Positions 44,892 through 54,497 of a stretch of 64,000 bases of DNA are shown here, one piece after another. The notes under the pieces are model-generated. The model searched no databases. It was given only the letters and a program-made list of their open reading frames with translations, and had not been told where the DNA came from. The DNA is taken from NCBI RefSeq assembly GCF_029024105.1, contig NZ_CP118963.1, positions 2,604,001 to 2,668,000 on the forward strand. Reading direction: 5' to 3'. Every line of letters starts with the position of its first letter. Position 1 is the stretch's first letter. Source of the DNA: Acinetobacter lwoffii. GTDB taxonomy: Bacteria > Pseudomonadota > Gammaproteobacteria > Pseudomonadales > Moraxellaceae. The position numbers and the translations under genes are program-made.

Positions 44892-44959
44892 TCCTCTTTC
44901 ACACTAAAGATAGCAGGAGTTTTGTCTCAGTGGGAATGTTTTAGTTTGAAATTTACCTT

Positions 44960-46228
44960 TTAAGATTGCTCGGCATGTACATCTTCAAGCACTAGCGCCT
45001 GATGATCATTGGTAACCATCGGCAAATGCACAGTAAAGGTCGTACCACGGCCCTCTTTGGAATCTACAGCAATTTGACCATGGTTCAGGTCAATAAAGCG
45101 CTTGCAGAGTACCAGACCCAAACCTACCCCTTTCTCTTCAGCTGTGCCTCTGACACTCACACCCAAAGTCGGTTTAAACAGATTCTGCATCTGTTCTTCG
45201 GTCATGCCCAGGCCAGTATCCTGAATCGTAATCTTGACCTGCTCGCCTTCCATCTCTGCAGCTAAAATCACTTTACCGCCTTGATTCACCGGGGTAAATT
45301 TAAGCGCATTCGACACCAGGTTTTGCAAGACAGAGGTAATCATGTTGATATCCGCATGTACCTTGATGTCTTCAGGAATATTATCGACCAGTTCGATCTT
45401 TTTATTTAAGGCCAAACTTTTCAGAACACCACATACAATCTTGCTGGACTGTTTCAATTCATAATTGATCGGATGATAAACAAAGCGCCCACCCTCTGCC
45501 ATCGCCCAAGTCAGCAGGCTTTCCAGCAGGTTATAGGTCGATTGTGCATTATCATATAAATAATCCGCAATACTCTGAATACTGGATTCATCCAGTGTGT
45601 CACGTTCCTGTGCCAGTACTTCGGAAAAGCCGAGCAAGCCGTGAAACGGTGCACGCAGATCATGCGCAATAATCTGGAAAAATTTAGTTTTACTGAAATT
45701 TTGTGCGCATTGCTGCTCGTATAATTCTTTCAACTCAGTATGTTCTTGATTGAGCTGAATTCGAATCACTAAACTTTCAGCAAATTGTTTGATGGTGGCA
45801 ATATCGTCCTGATCGAACAGTTCAGTCTGATCATCAAAGAAAATGACCTGTCCAAAAGACACACCGCTACTTGATTTTAAATTAAAGGCGACTAATCTCT
45901 GATGCGCTACACCGAGATCTTTCACATAATTTGACAATTCTGTATAAGCAGGATGCGTCTGGTCAATGACATCTGACTGTTGCAGATACGCAGGCAGATT
46001 CACTTCCTGTGGGGCGTGCAAGGCCCGAAAACCGCGCGGACAGATGTACCAGATATAGGGTTCCGTGTGGAAGCCGATAATACTGGTTTTAACGTTTAAA
46101 ACTTTACGGGCGATCTTACAAAAGGTGTCTAATAGGTTGTTGGAGGTATAGACACCTAAAATGAGAGATATACGGCACGAGCTTAATTGCTCCGTATTCT
46201 GACCGACCTCTAGCAGTTTTAGTTCCAT
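44960..46228 (-). CDS. GAF-domain sensor histidine kinase, cytoplasmic
   Basis: A 422-residue protein without membrane helices. Residues about 20-155 form a GAF-like sensor, followed by a HisKA domain with H189 in QIIAHDLRAPFHG and a HATPase domain with N box QNLVSNALKFTP, DTGLGM and GVGLGLVLCKR. It autophosphorylates in response to an unknown intracellular ligand. No response regulator is adjacent, so it is an orphan kinase. Confidence 0.88.
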   Translation of the reverse strand: MELKLLEVGQNTEQLSSCRISLILGVYTSNNLLDTFCKIARKVLNVKTSIIGFHTEPYIWYICPRGFRALHAPQEVNLPAYLQQSDVIDQTHPAYTELSNYVKDLGVAHQRLVAFNLKSSSGVSFGQVIFFDDQTELFDQDDIATIKQFAESLVIRIQLNQEHTELKELYEQQCAQNFSKTKFFQIIAHDLRAPFHGLLGFSEVLAQERDTLDESSIQSIADYLYDNAQSTYNLLESLLTWAMAEGGRFVYHPINYELKQSSKIVCGVLKSLALNKKIELVDNIPEDIKVHADINMITSVLQNLVSNALKFTPVNQGGKVILAAEMEGEQVKITIQDTGLGMTEEQMQNLFKPTLGVSVRGTAEEKGVGLGLVLCKRFIDLNHGQIAVDSKEGRGTTFTVHLPMVTNDHQALVLEDVHAEQS

Positions 46229-46900
46229 GTCTGCCTCTCTGAATGTTTATGGAATATAGAAAACACTGCCGACCAAATTCATACAATCAATAACAAAGAT
46301 TCTATATTTACTCAACGATGAAAACTCACCTATAGGTTAAAGGATTTGTTAACCTGTTTCTATCCAGATACATTCTTAACCGCAAAGCACTGATATTTAA
46401 TTGATTAAGAATAACTTGAAAATTTACTATTCGAAAAAAACCTACATAAGTATTTGAAATTAATATATCTCACCTAAAATAAGCATGTTTATTTGTATTT
46501 ACTGTAACACACTATTGACTAAAAAATACCCACTATAGCTTTTTACTCTATTTGGAGTAAAAGCTAATGATTTTTCAATTATATAACTTGACCTTATGAT
46601 TAAAAAGAAATTTTATATCAGGTTTCATCTATCTAATAACACTCAGAATTATTTTTTAATTTTTAAAACTATCTTAACAATTCCAGTCTACGAAATATTT
46701 AAATATCAGGATATTGACTAAAAACAGGCCAAAAAAGCCACTGAGAATTGTAAAGATTTTACATTCATTAACAAATTAATTGCAGAAATTTTGTATTTTT
46801 TATCATCAATGCAGTTTTAGAAGCTGGAATAGTAATATTAAGATAGACCACTTATAGACTATGCATGTCCAAGTCAAACCAATCAGTTCAAAATAGCTAT
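46229..46900. other. About 0.67 kb AT-rich intergenic region
   Basis: No convincing gene on either strand. A near-perfect palindrome lies around 46537-46567 (AGCTTTTTACTC / GAGTAAAAGCT). The rest is AT-rich and probably holds the kinase promoter. Confidence 0.55.
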
Positions 46901-46931
46901 AAAAAAGCGGCCTAAAAAAGACCGCCTTTTT
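46901..46931 (-). terminator. Terminator after darP
   Basis: GCGG/CCGC stem flanked by A- and T-runs just beyond the darP stop codon. Confidence 0.7.
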
Positions 46932-46941
46932 ACATGGCTGC

Positions 46942-47475
46942 TTAATTGTCAGAAATCAACGCCACTTGCTGTACATAGTTAAACAGCTTTAATTTAGAAG
47001 CATTCACTTCTTCTTCAGGTGCTTGATTCTTTAAATCACGGTGTACCCGAAGATAATGTTGACGTAAGGTATGACGCTCTGTCGCATTATAGGTTTTGGT
47101 AAATTCATTGATGGCTGGATCACCATCTTTGACAATTCGATCCACCCAACGCTGTAATTGAGCTGTCTTTTTAAGACCTTGTTTAGGTGTTAAATAAGAC
47201 AAAATTACCGTTTCATTTTCATTGCGTAATAATTTACCAATCCGTGAAAATTGACGGCGACGTGCTTCATGCGAACTAATTGCCTGCACATCAAGTAAGG
47301 CGTCAATCAAACGCTCATCTACGGGTAGGTTTTTAATTTGTTTAGCGCTCAGCTCTGCAAGCTGCGCACCTAAAGCAGCCATACGCTGGACTGCTTTTTT
47401 CTGTTCGGTCTTACTTGCGCGTCCCTCTAAAGAATCAAAATCTTCTTCAGTTAAACTGTTCGGTCGACGTGCCAC
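46942..47475 (-). CDS. darP: Ribosome biogenesis factor DarP (YjgA)
   Basis: A 177-residue DUF615 protein, charged and all-helical. The family features are the start RRPNSLTEEDFDS and the SSHEARRRQFSRIGKLLR motif. In E. coli it assists late assembly of the 50S subunit. It follows the HPr gene with a 2-bp gap, so it is the third gene of the rapZ unit. Confidence 0.93.
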   Translation of the reverse strand: MARRPNSLTEEDFDSLEGRASKTEQKKAVQRMAALGAQLAELSAKQIKNLPVDERLIDALLDVQAISSHEARRRQFSRIGKLLRNENETVILSYLTPKQGLKKTAQLQRWVDRIVKDGDPAINEFTKTYNATERHTLRQHYLRVHRDLKNQAPEEEVNASKLKLFNYVQQVALISDN

Positions 47476-47477
47476 GA

Positions 47478-47747
47478 TTAATCTGCCTCATAAAATTTTG
47501 CTGCAAATAGTGCCTGAATTTCAGATAAGGCTTTGTCCTCGTCTGCTCCTTCAATCACTAAGCGTAAAGTTGTTCCTTTGCCTGCACCAAGCATGAGCAA
47601 TGACATGATATTTTTGGCATCTACCAATTTGTCAGCCTTGCCAATCCGAATACTGGAACGAAATTTGGTGGTAACTTCTATCAGTTTACCAGATGCGCGT
47701 GCATGTAAACCCAATTTATTAATTACGTCAACTGTCGTATCAATCAT
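47478..47747 (-). CDS. HPr-family phosphocarrier protein
   Basis: An 89-residue protein with the phosphorylatable His15 in NKLGLHARAS and the regulatory-serine region KNIMSLLMLGA. The start ATG (47747) overlaps the rapZ stop as ATGA, which fixes this start rather than the one at 47789. The rapZ neighbour is typical of the nitrogen-PTS branch (NPr), so regulation rather than sugar uptake is likely. Confidence 0.92.
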   Translation of the reverse strand: MIDTTVDVINKLGLHARASGKLIEVTTKFRSSIRIGKADKLVDAKNIMSLLMLGAGKGTTLRLVIEGADEDKALSEIQALFAAKFYEAD

Positions 47748-48595
47748 GACCAGTGCTTCATTTCTCGATGGAGGACTTGAATAGACCATTTTGCCTCAAG
47801 GGCTTTTTTTAGTCTATCCACAATATAAACAGAACGATGCTGACCACCGGTACAACCTATCGACACGGTCATATAATGACGATGCCCTTCGGCAAAGGTC
47901 GGCAACCACTTGTCCAGAAAATGATACAGATCATTGAACATGTCCTCGACCTGATCGCTCTTTTGTAAAAACGCCTGCACCGGCTGATCTAGCCCTGAAA
48001 ATTTGCGCAGTTCCAGTTCCCAATGCGGATTTGGCAAATGCCGGACATCAAAGACATAATCGGCATCCAGTGGAATGCCATGCTTATAACCAAAGGATTG
48101 CAGAATCAGGATCAGGTTATCGGCCTGTCCCAGCTTGGACAATAAGGTATGTTTCAGGTCATGTACGCTTTTATCGGTAGTATCGATATGAACTGTAGAA
48201 CGCAACTGAATCGGCATCAACAGGATTTTTTCTTCCTGAATGCATTGATTCAGACTTTTAAAGCGTGACGCCAGAGGATGCGGCCGACGCGAAGCACTAA
48301 AGCGGGCAATCAGCTCCTGATCCTGCGTGGTCAGATAGATAATATCGACCGAACCATGCTGTTGCAGCTGCTCAAATACATGATCAAATTCTTGTAAATC
48401 TGCCCGGGTACTGCGCACATCGACGCCCAGCGCCAACTGTTCCAGATTATTTTCACTGTCCAGTTTGGCCACGATTTCGGGAAGCAATGCCAAAGGCAGA
48501 TTATCAATACAGTAATAACCCAGATCTTCAAGCACCTGTAATGCAGATGATTTCCCCGAACCAGATTGTCCCGTGACGATTAAAATGCGCTTCAT
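47744..48595 (-). CDS. rapZ: RapZ family nucleotide-binding protein
   Basis: A 283-residue protein with Walker A GQSGSGKS (9-16) and the C-terminal GCTGGQHRSVY RNA-binding motif. In E. coli RapZ controls amino-sugar synthesis by handing the small RNA GlmZ to RNase E; whether a GlmZ exists here is not visible. First gene of the rapZ-HPr-darP unit. Confidence 0.95.
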   Translation of the reverse strand: MKRILIVTGQSGSGKSSALQVLEDLGYYCIDNLPLALLPEIVAKLDSENNLEQLALGVDVRSTRADLQEFDHVFEQLQQHGSVDIIYLTTQDQELIARFSASRRPHPLASRFKSLNQCIQEEKILLMPIQLRSTVHIDTTDKSVHDLKHTLLSKLGQADNLILILQSFGYKHGIPLDADYVFDVRHLPNPHWELELRKFSGLDQPVQAFLQKSDQVEDMFNDLYHFLDKWLPTFAEGHRHYMTVSIGCTGGQHRSVYIVDRLKKALEAKWSIQVLHREMKHWS

Positions 48596-48613
48596 GCATG
48601 CTACCCTTTCATC

Positions 48614-49462
48614 TTAGCCGGCAGTGTATTTAACCTGCAGGTTATCGATCAGACGTGTATTCCCCAACTTTGCAGCTATAAATAACACAAGATCTTGATT
48701 AAACGTATGAATTTTTTGTAATTCTGGAGTTCTGGCTTCAATATAATCCACCACAAACCCGGCATCGGTTAAAGTCTGGCGAAGCTCCGCCAATACCGTA
48801 TCCAGTTCCACGCCTGCCTGTAATTGCTGTTCAGCCTTTTGCAAGCTTTGATAAATGACCGGTGCGATTGCACGATGCTCTTCGCTTAAATAACCATTGC
48901 GCGAACTTAAAGCCAGGCCATCTTCTGCACGGGCAATCGGCACACCAATTACTTCCAGTGGAATATTCAGATCTTGTACAAACTGACGAATGACCGCCAA
49001 TTGCTGATAATCTTTCTGGCCAAAGAAGGCGTAATTCGGCTGTACGATGTTAAACAATTTAGTCACCACCACCGCCACACCATCAAAATGACCGGGACGC
49101 TGTAAACCACATAAATCATTGGTAATGTCAGAAACACTGATATTGGTCAGACGCGGTTTTTTACCATACATTTGCTCAACCGTCGGCGCAAAAACGATGT
49201 CACAACCGACCTCTGCCAAAAGCTGCTGGTCCTGCTCAAGCGTGCGCGGATAGCTATCAAAATCTTCATTGGGTCCAAACTGGATCGGATTGACAAAGAT
49301 ACTGACCACCACTACATCACACAACTTACGCGCTTCACGCACCAGGTTTAAATGCCCCTGATGCAGATTGCCCATGGTCGGTACAAAACCGATAATCTTG
49401 CGACTGGTACGCGCCGGATTTAAGGATGCCGCTAAGCCCTGAATAGTGGTTTCTGTTTTCAT
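48614..49462 (-). CDS. panC: Pantothenate synthetase
   Basis: A 282-residue nucleotidyltransferase joining pantoate and beta-alanine with ATP. The HIGH-like motif is MGNLHQGHLNLV, and the second signature is KDYQQLAVIRQFVQDL. The ATG at 49462 follows the panB stop by one base, so translation is coupled; the longer frame to 49510 is an artefact of overlap. Confidence 0.97.
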   Translation of the reverse strand: MKTETTIQGLAASLNPARTSRKIIGFVPTMGNLHQGHLNLVREARKLCDVVVVSIFVNPIQFGPNEDFDSYPRTLEQDQQLLAEVGCDIVFAPTVEQMYGKKPRLTNISVSDITNDLCGLQRPGHFDGVAVVVTKLFNIVQPNYAFFGQKDYQQLAVIRQFVQDLNIPLEVIGVPIARAEDGLALSSRNGYLSEEHRAIAPVIYQSLQKAEQQLQAGVELDTVLAELRQTLTDAGFVVDYIEARTPELQKIHTFNQDLVLFIAAKLGNTRLIDNLQVKYTAG

Positions 49463-49463
49463 C

Positions 49464-50273
49464 TTACAATTCAACCTGAAAAGTTTGTTCTGGTGCCGGG
49501 AAAGATCCATCTAAAACTGCAGCATGGTAGGCTTTAAAAGCATCTAGAATGGCGGTCGCACCCGATTGTTCTTGCATAAAATTACGTACAAATTTTGCAG
49601 TGTGGCCAAAGGTCAGGCCCAACATATCCTGAACCACCAATACTTGTCCGTCAGTGGCTGCACCCGCGCCAATGCCAATCACCGGAATCTGCGGAAACAG
49701 TTCGGTGATTTCCTGGCCAAGCTGTGCCGGTACGCATTCGAGTAACAATAGTGCAGCACCCGCCTCTACTACTGCTTTACAGTCCGCAATGAGCTGATCG
49801 GCCGCTTCACGAGTACGAGCTTGCAGCTTATAACCGCCAAACACATGTACCGACTGCGGAGTAAGACCCAAATGCACACACACCGGAATGCCGTTACGTG
49901 TCAGCACTTGCACGGTTTCTGCCAACCATGCGCCGCCTTCCATCTTGACCATTTGCGCGCCGGCCTGCATCACGGTTTTCGAGCTTTGCAAGGCATCATT
50001 CAAGGTGGCATAGCTCATAAATGGCAAGTCAGTCATGATAAAGGCATGCTGGTTACCACGGCGTACCGCAGCCGTATGATAAGCCATATCTGCAACCGTA
50101 ACCGGCAAAGTCGAATCACGGCCCTGAATTGACATTCCCAGAGAATCGCCAATTAAAATGCTGTCCACTTCGGCAATTTCCATGGCTTTGGCCATACTGG
50201 CATCATAGCAAGTCAGACATGAAAATTTGCGTCCATCTGCTTTAAAGCGTCTTAAATCACTCAGACTGACCAT
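49464..50273 (-). CDS. panB: 3-methyl-2-oxobutanoate hydroxymethyltransferase
   Basis: A 269-residue TIM-barrel enzyme making ketopantoate from ketoisovalerate and methylene-THF. It has SCLTCYDASMAK at the start, GDSLGM near residue 43, and the catalytic motif EGGAW plus VPAQLGQEIT. Pantothenate pathway with panC downstream. Confidence 0.97.
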   Translation of the reverse strand: MVSLSDLRRFKADGRKFSCLTCYDASMAKAMEIAEVDSILIGDSLGMSIQGRDSTLPVTVADMAYHTAAVRRGNQHAFIMTDLPFMSYATLNDALQSSKTVMQAGAQMVKMEGGAWLAETVQVLTRNGIPVCVHLGLTPQSVHVFGGYKLQARTREAADQLIADCKAVVEAGAALLLLECVPAQLGQEITELFPQIPVIGIGAGAATDGQVLVVQDMLGLTFGHTAKFVRNFMQEQSGATAILDAFKAYHAAVLDGSFPAPEQTFQVEL

Positions 50274-50326
50274 GAAAATGTTCCTCTATGCTTGAAAGTT
50301 CTGACGAAGCTACCATCACTTAAAAA

Positions 50327-50812
50327 TTAAATATTTGCCCAGTTGCTGTCATCGAGTACCGCGAGGGTCGACTGTGTGACGATGTCTAGGTCTTTTAATC
50401 TGTGTCCATGAACCTGTATTTCAGGATCAATATCCAGAAGTGGAAGCAGGACAAAATCACGTTCTAATACACCAACATGCGGCACAGTTAAGCGTTCATT
50501 TTGAATCTGCTCATTGCCGTAGAGCAGCAAGTCCAGATCCAGCGTACGTTCGCCCCAATGACGTAAACGTACCCGACCGGCGTCGTGCTCAAAGGCTTGC
50601 AGACGATCTAGCAAGCTTAAAGCGGCCAGATCGGTATTTAACTGCACCACTGCATTCAGATAGTTTGGCTGATCCTGTGGTCCCATCGGTGGACTTTGAT
50701 ACAGATGCGAAGTTTTCACCTGCCCCAAGGTCGCCAGTTTCTGTACAGCTTCTGCCAGAATCTGGCGTGAATCACCCAGGTTACTGCCCAGGCCAATATA
50801 CGTCACGATCAT
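50327..50812 (-). CDS. folK: HPPK, folate biosynthesis
   Basis: A 161-residue 2-amino-4-hydroxy-6-hydroxymethyldihydropteridine pyrophosphokinase. It starts TYIGLGSNLGDS and has the RWGERTLDLDLLLYG motif (here RHWGERTLDLDLLLYG) holding both Mg-binding aspartates. Overlaps the pcnB stop as ATGA. Confidence 0.96.
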   Translation of the reverse strand: MIVTYIGLGSNLGDSRQILAEAVQKLATLGQVKTSHLYQSPPMGPQDQPNYLNAVVQLNTDLAALSLLDRLQAFEHDAGRVRLRHWGERTLDLDLLLYGNEQIQNERLTVPHVGVLERDFVLLPLLDIDPEIQVHGHRLKDLDIVTQSTLAVLDDSNWANI

Positions 50813-52281
50813 TGTGTTGGCCCAAATACCACCTGACTCAGATCACGTTTCACCCGCTTACGTTTCATAATCGGATGATCTAGGCCAATTTCACCACTGG
50901 CACTGGCTGCTACATGCGACAGAGGTTTCACCTTGTCTTCAAACTTGGCTTTGCGCACTCGACGATTGCGTGGTTCAGGTTCATTTACCAACGGTTCAAT
51001 CTCGGTGAGATCTTGCTGCTGGGTCAATTTCTGTTCCAGATGTTCTTCTTGACTCGCCTTGCGACGGCTCTTGGCACGCTGACGGTTATACTGGCTAATG
51101 GCCCGTTCTTTCTCGTCACCGCTCATTTGCTGGTAAGCATCCCACCAGCTGCCCATGCCTTGTGCAGTTGCATCGCCTGATTTTTCACGCAGCAGCAAAA
51201 AGTCAAAGCCGGCACGGAAACGCGCATGGCTGGACAAGGCCTCGATTTGCTGTGGTTTTGGATTCAACAAACGAGTCTGCATTTCCCAGACTTCACGAAT
51301 AAAGGTTTCCGCAAAACGTGGAATAATGGTACGAGTCGCCTGACGTTTTAACACGTCCAGACCAGCTTGGGCACGAGCTTCGGCGGCTACCACGCCTTTA
51401 TTTAGATAGAATTCACAACGCTCGAGGAATGGCTGCCACAACAATACCGCATAGAAAAAGGCCGGGTTGATGGTCTTGCCGATAGAAATACGCTGATCGG
51501 TATTTTTCGCAGCGCGTTCCATAAATGGCGTAATTTCAGGCTTGATATCTGCAAATAACTGCTGCCAGATCCCAAAATCGATCAGCATTGGCAAGACACG
51601 ATTCAGGTGTCCCATGGTAAACAGTTTCTGTGATTCATCATAAAGTCGATGTGGAGAAACATCACGCAGCAACTGGGTCATTTCCGGCGTAAAGACATCC
51701 AGAATCGCTTCATCAATATTAAAGTTCAGCTTGGCGGCAAAACGTAGGGTTCGCAGCATCCGCACTGGATCTTCTTCAAATCTTAAAGTCGGATCACCGA
51801 GTAAGCGTAAGGTTTTGCTATGGATATCATCCACTGCATTGCAGAAATCCAGCACAATGCCTTTACGTGGCTGGTAATACATTGCATTGATGGAGAAATC
51901 ACGACGGGCAAAATCCTGCTCGATGCTGCCCCAGTTGTTATCACGCAGAATCATTCCCGCGGCCGAGGTCACTGCTTTTTTTGGTGGTGCACGGAAGGTT
52001 GCCACTTCAACCAGTTCCCGCCCTGAATAGACATGCGCCAGTTCGAAACGTCGTCCGATAATTCGACAACGTCGTCCGAAAACTTCCTTGACCTGAGCCG
52101 GGGTTGCATTGGTAACTGCATCGAAATCTTTAGGATTCAAACCTAACATCAGATCTCGAACACCACCACCCACGATATAAGCTTCATAGCCTGCCTTGTT
52201 TAAGGCATCAATCACATCGAGAATATAAGAAGGTAATTGAGCGGTTGATAAACCACATTTTGACGCGCGCAAAGTTTGCAA
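50809..52281 (-). CDS. pcnB: Poly(A) polymerase I
   Basis: A 490-residue class II nucleotidyltransferase. The head motif is YIVGGGVRDLMLG, and the metal-binding segment KDFDAVTNATPAQV follows. The RRDFSINAMYY and RRRFEL-type motifs of tRNA-nucleotidyltransferase-like proteins are present. The basic C-terminal tail (RRKASQEEH ... RVRKAKFEDK) fits the RNA-binding tail of PcnB. It adenylates RNA 3' ends and promotes decay. First gene of pcnB-folK, with panBC following. Confidence 0.93.
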   Translation of the reverse strand: MQTLRASKCGLSTAQLPSYILDVIDALNKAGYEAYIVGGGVRDLMLGLNPKDFDAVTNATPAQVKEVFGRRCRIIGRRFELAHVYSGRELVEVATFRAPPKKAVTSAAGMILRDNNWGSIEQDFARRDFSINAMYYQPRKGIVLDFCNAVDDIHSKTLRLLGDPTLRFEEDPVRMLRTLRFAAKLNFNIDEAILDVFTPEMTQLLRDVSPHRLYDESQKLFTMGHLNRVLPMLIDFGIWQQLFADIKPEITPFMERAAKNTDQRISIGKTINPAFFYAVLLWQPFLERCEFYLNKGVVAAEARAQAGLDVLKRQATRTIIPRFAETFIREVWEMQTRLLNPKPQQIEALSSHARFRAGFDFLLLREKSGDATAQGMGSWWDAYQQMSGDEKERAISQYNRQRAKSRRKASQEEHLEQKLTQQQDLTEIEPLVNEPEPRNRRVRKAKFEDKVKPLSHVAASASGEIGLDHPIMKRKRVKRDLSQVVFGPTQ

Positions 52282-52417
52282 AAGACGCTGTCTCCTACGT
52301 CTGAACGTAAAATTCTAAGATGACGCTAATCATATCGCTTACACGCCTAAAGGGCAATTTGATTATGTCAATCCTGCGAGTCAAATCAATCAGCTAGTCA
52401 TGATCCATGCTGTCGCC

Positions 52418-52840
52418 TTACAAGGCCAATTTGGCCTTGTTTTTGGCAAACAATGCCGGCCCAATGCCTTTGACCAGCTGGATCTCTTCAATGCTTTTGA
52501 ATTTTCCATTTTTTTGCCGATGTTCAATAATCGCCTCGGCCTTCTTTTGACCAATACCATTTAGCTGCTGTAATTGCTCCACTGTTGCATTATTCAAACT
52601 GATTTTATTAGCAGCGGAAGATGCCGATAATGCAGGCTTCGCCAGATAGTGATTGCTTTCTGATGAAGCCGTAGCGGCAGCTTTTTTCTTCAGGCGGGCG
52701 TCGTGTTGCTGTTGTTGGGTCTTCCATTCCATATAATCGGTCGCAGTCGCATGCGCTGTTCCGATAGAAATAAAGCCCAGCCAGCAACTCAGAAGAAGAT
52801 TAATCCATGTTGGACCGATTCGATAAGGTGTTTTTTTCAT
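52418..52840 (-). CDS. ComEA-like helix-hairpin-helix DNA-binding protein
   Basis: A 140-residue exported protein. The N-terminal signal-like segment (INLLLSCWLGFISIGTAHA) is followed by a polar linker and two HhH motifs (LQQLNGIGQKKAEAIIEHR and IQLVKGIGPALFAK). By family it binds incoming DNA in the periplasm during natural transformation, which fits this genus. Its start overlaps the mazG 3' end by 41 bp. Confidence 0.88.
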   Translation of the reverse strand: MKKTPYRIGPTWINLLLSCWLGFISIGTAHATATDYMEWKTQQQQHDARLKKKAAATASSESNHYLAKPALSASSAANKISLNNATVEQLQQLNGIGQKKAEAIIEHRQKNGKFKSIEEIQLVKGIGPALFAKNKAKLAL

Positions 52841-53612
52841 GTGCTGCTCTTTGTTTTAATTCTAATTTAGCCTGTTCCCAGAGCTGATCAAGTTCAGCCA
52901 GTGACAGTTTTTCCAGGTCTAATTGCTGTAATTGTGCCTGATCTTCCATTAAGGCAAAGCGGGTCCGGAATTTATGGATCGTCCGCAATAATGCCATCTC
53001 GCTGGAGATGCCAAGTTTACGTCCAACATTGACCAGAGATAATAAGCAGTCACCAAATTCTTCCTGTATTTCATCGGAATTTTGTCCGGCTACCGCTGCT
53101 TTTAATTCAGCCAGTTCTTCTTCCAGCTTGGCATAAGCACCCGCCATGTCCGGAAAATCAAAACCGATTTTGGCGACATTTTTTTGAATTTCATCGGCCT
53201 GCACCAAAGCCGGTGCATGTTTAATATCATCCAGACGTGAACGCGGCTTGCCCTGCTTTTCTTGCTGTTTGATTTCTTTCCATAGCTCAGACACATCTTC
53301 CGGACTCATTTTTGCAAATTGTTCAGCCTGAAATACATGCGGATGACGGCGAACCAGTTTATCGGTAATGGCCTGCACCACATCCTGAAAATCGAAAGCC
53401 CCCTGCTCGCTGTACATTTGCGACTGGAACACCACCTGTAGCAGCAAATCACCTAGCTCATCGCGGACATCGTCGACTTTTCCAGAGCGGACTGCTGCTT
53501 CGACTTCATAAGCTTCCTCAATGGCATATTTGGTCAGAGATTCGGGGGTCTGCTGCTGATCCCATGGACATTTTTCACGTAATTCGCGCATGACCTTGAG
53601 TAGTTGTTCCAT
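52800..53612 (-). CDS. mazG: Nucleoside triphosphate pyrophosphohydrolase
   Basis: About 270 residues with two all-helical MazG domains. The catalytic EExE...ExxD pattern is seen in EEAYEVEAAVRSG...DELGDLLLQVV and again near EEFGDCLLSLVNVG. It removes aberrant NTPs. The ATG at 53612 has AGAGG upstream; the frame extends to 53651 without a better start. Confidence 0.95.
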   Translation of the reverse strand: MEQLLKVMRELREKCPWDQQQTPESLTKYAIEEAYEVEAAVRSGKVDDVRDELGDLLLQVVFQSQMYSEQGAFDFQDVVQAITDKLVRRHPHVFQAEQFAKMSPEDVSELWKEIKQQEKQGKPRSRLDDIKHAPALVQADEIQKNVAKIGFDFPDMAGAYAKLEEELAELKAAVAGQNSDEIQEEFGDCLLSLVNVGRKLGISSEMALLRTIHKFRTRFALMEDQAQLQQLDLEKLSLAELDQLWEQAKLELKQRAAHEKNTLSNRSNMD

Positions 53613-53703
53613 GTTTAAAAACCTCTTTTTTTTACCAAATTGTCGCGTCAATCTGCCAGTTTCTTGTTATGCTCAAAAAAAAGACAATAAGGAGATCAGG
53701 CAC

Positions 53704-54474
53704 ATGCACAGTATATTGATTAGCGGTGCAGCACAAGGAATTGGTGCCGCGACAGCCGCCCTATTTTACCAGCACGGCTACAAGGTGGGTATTTATGATG
53801 TTCAGGTGGAGCAGGCAGAACAACTGGCCCAGCAACTGGGCGAACATGCCAAAGCCGGTTTTCTGGATGTGGCTGGTTATACGTCCTGGGAAACAGCTTT
53901 AGCCGAATTTTCAGCTTGGGCAGGTGAAATCAATATTCTGGTCAATAATGCCGGGATTTTATATTCAGGCCCTTTTGAAGAAACTGATATTATGGCGCAT
54001 CATCGGACTCTGGATATTAATGTTAAAGGAGTCATGAACGGCTGTCATGCCGCTTTCCCTTATTTAAAAGAATCTTCATTTGCCCGCATCATCAATCTAT
54101 CTTCCGCTTCGGCGATTTATGGCCAGGCCGATTTAAGCAGTTATTCCACCAGCAAGTTTGCAGTGCGTGGCCTGACTGAAAGTCTGGATATTGAGTGGCA
54201 ACCCTATGGGATTCGAGTCTTGGATGTCATGCCGCTTTTCGTCAGTACGGCCATGGTCAAAGATATGCAGGCAGAAAGCATCAAAAAGATGGGCGTACAT
54301 TTAAAAGCAGAAGATGTTGCACAAGATATTCTGAAACTGGCAGAACTCAAAGATTCTATCTGGCAAGCAACGCATCATCTGGTTGGTTTCAAAAGCCAGT
54401 TTTTATTTCATTTATCGCGAATGAGTCCGCAATTTGTGAATCGGCTGAGTAACCTGCTCATTTCCAGAAAATAA
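53704..54474 (+). CDS. Short-chain dehydrogenase/reductase
   Basis: A 256-residue Rossmann-fold NAD(P) enzyme with the cofactor motif GAAQGIGAATA, NNAG, the catalytic Ser and YSTSK (Tyr-x-x-x-Lys). The substrate is unknown. The ATG at 53704 has AAGGAG upstream. It is divergent from mazG. Confidence 0.92.
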   Translation: MHSILISGAAQGIGAATAALFYQHGYKVGIYDVQVEQAEQLAQQLGEHAKAGFLDVAGYTSWETALAEFSAWAGEINILVNNAGILYSGPFEETDIMAHHRTLDINVKGVMNGCHAAFPYLKESSFARIINLSSASAIYGQADLSSYSTSKFAVRGLTESLDIEWQPYGIRVLDVMPLFVSTAMVKDMQAESIKKMGVHLKAEDVAQDILKLAELKDSIWQATHHLVGFKSQFLFHLSRMSPQFVNRLSNLLISRK

Positions 54475-54497
54475 AAAATATTCGGATTGATTTTGTT

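Larger units (their letters stand above)
43423..44900 (-). mobile_element. Stand-alone TnpB element, IS200/IS605-related
   Basis: The element carries only tnpB; no tnpA was found in the window. The right end is taken at the conserved terminal sequence GGGAGTATGTCAA, which reads on the minus strand and ends at 43423. The left end is near a perfect hairpin at 44869-44891, but its exact boundary cannot be fixed by eye. Such elements make no target duplication, so an empty site is needed to define it. Confidence 0.7.

Noticed and set aside
53590..53703. Longer SDR start overlapping mazG
   Set aside because: The AAGGAG site and Rossmann N-terminus fit the ATG at 53704.
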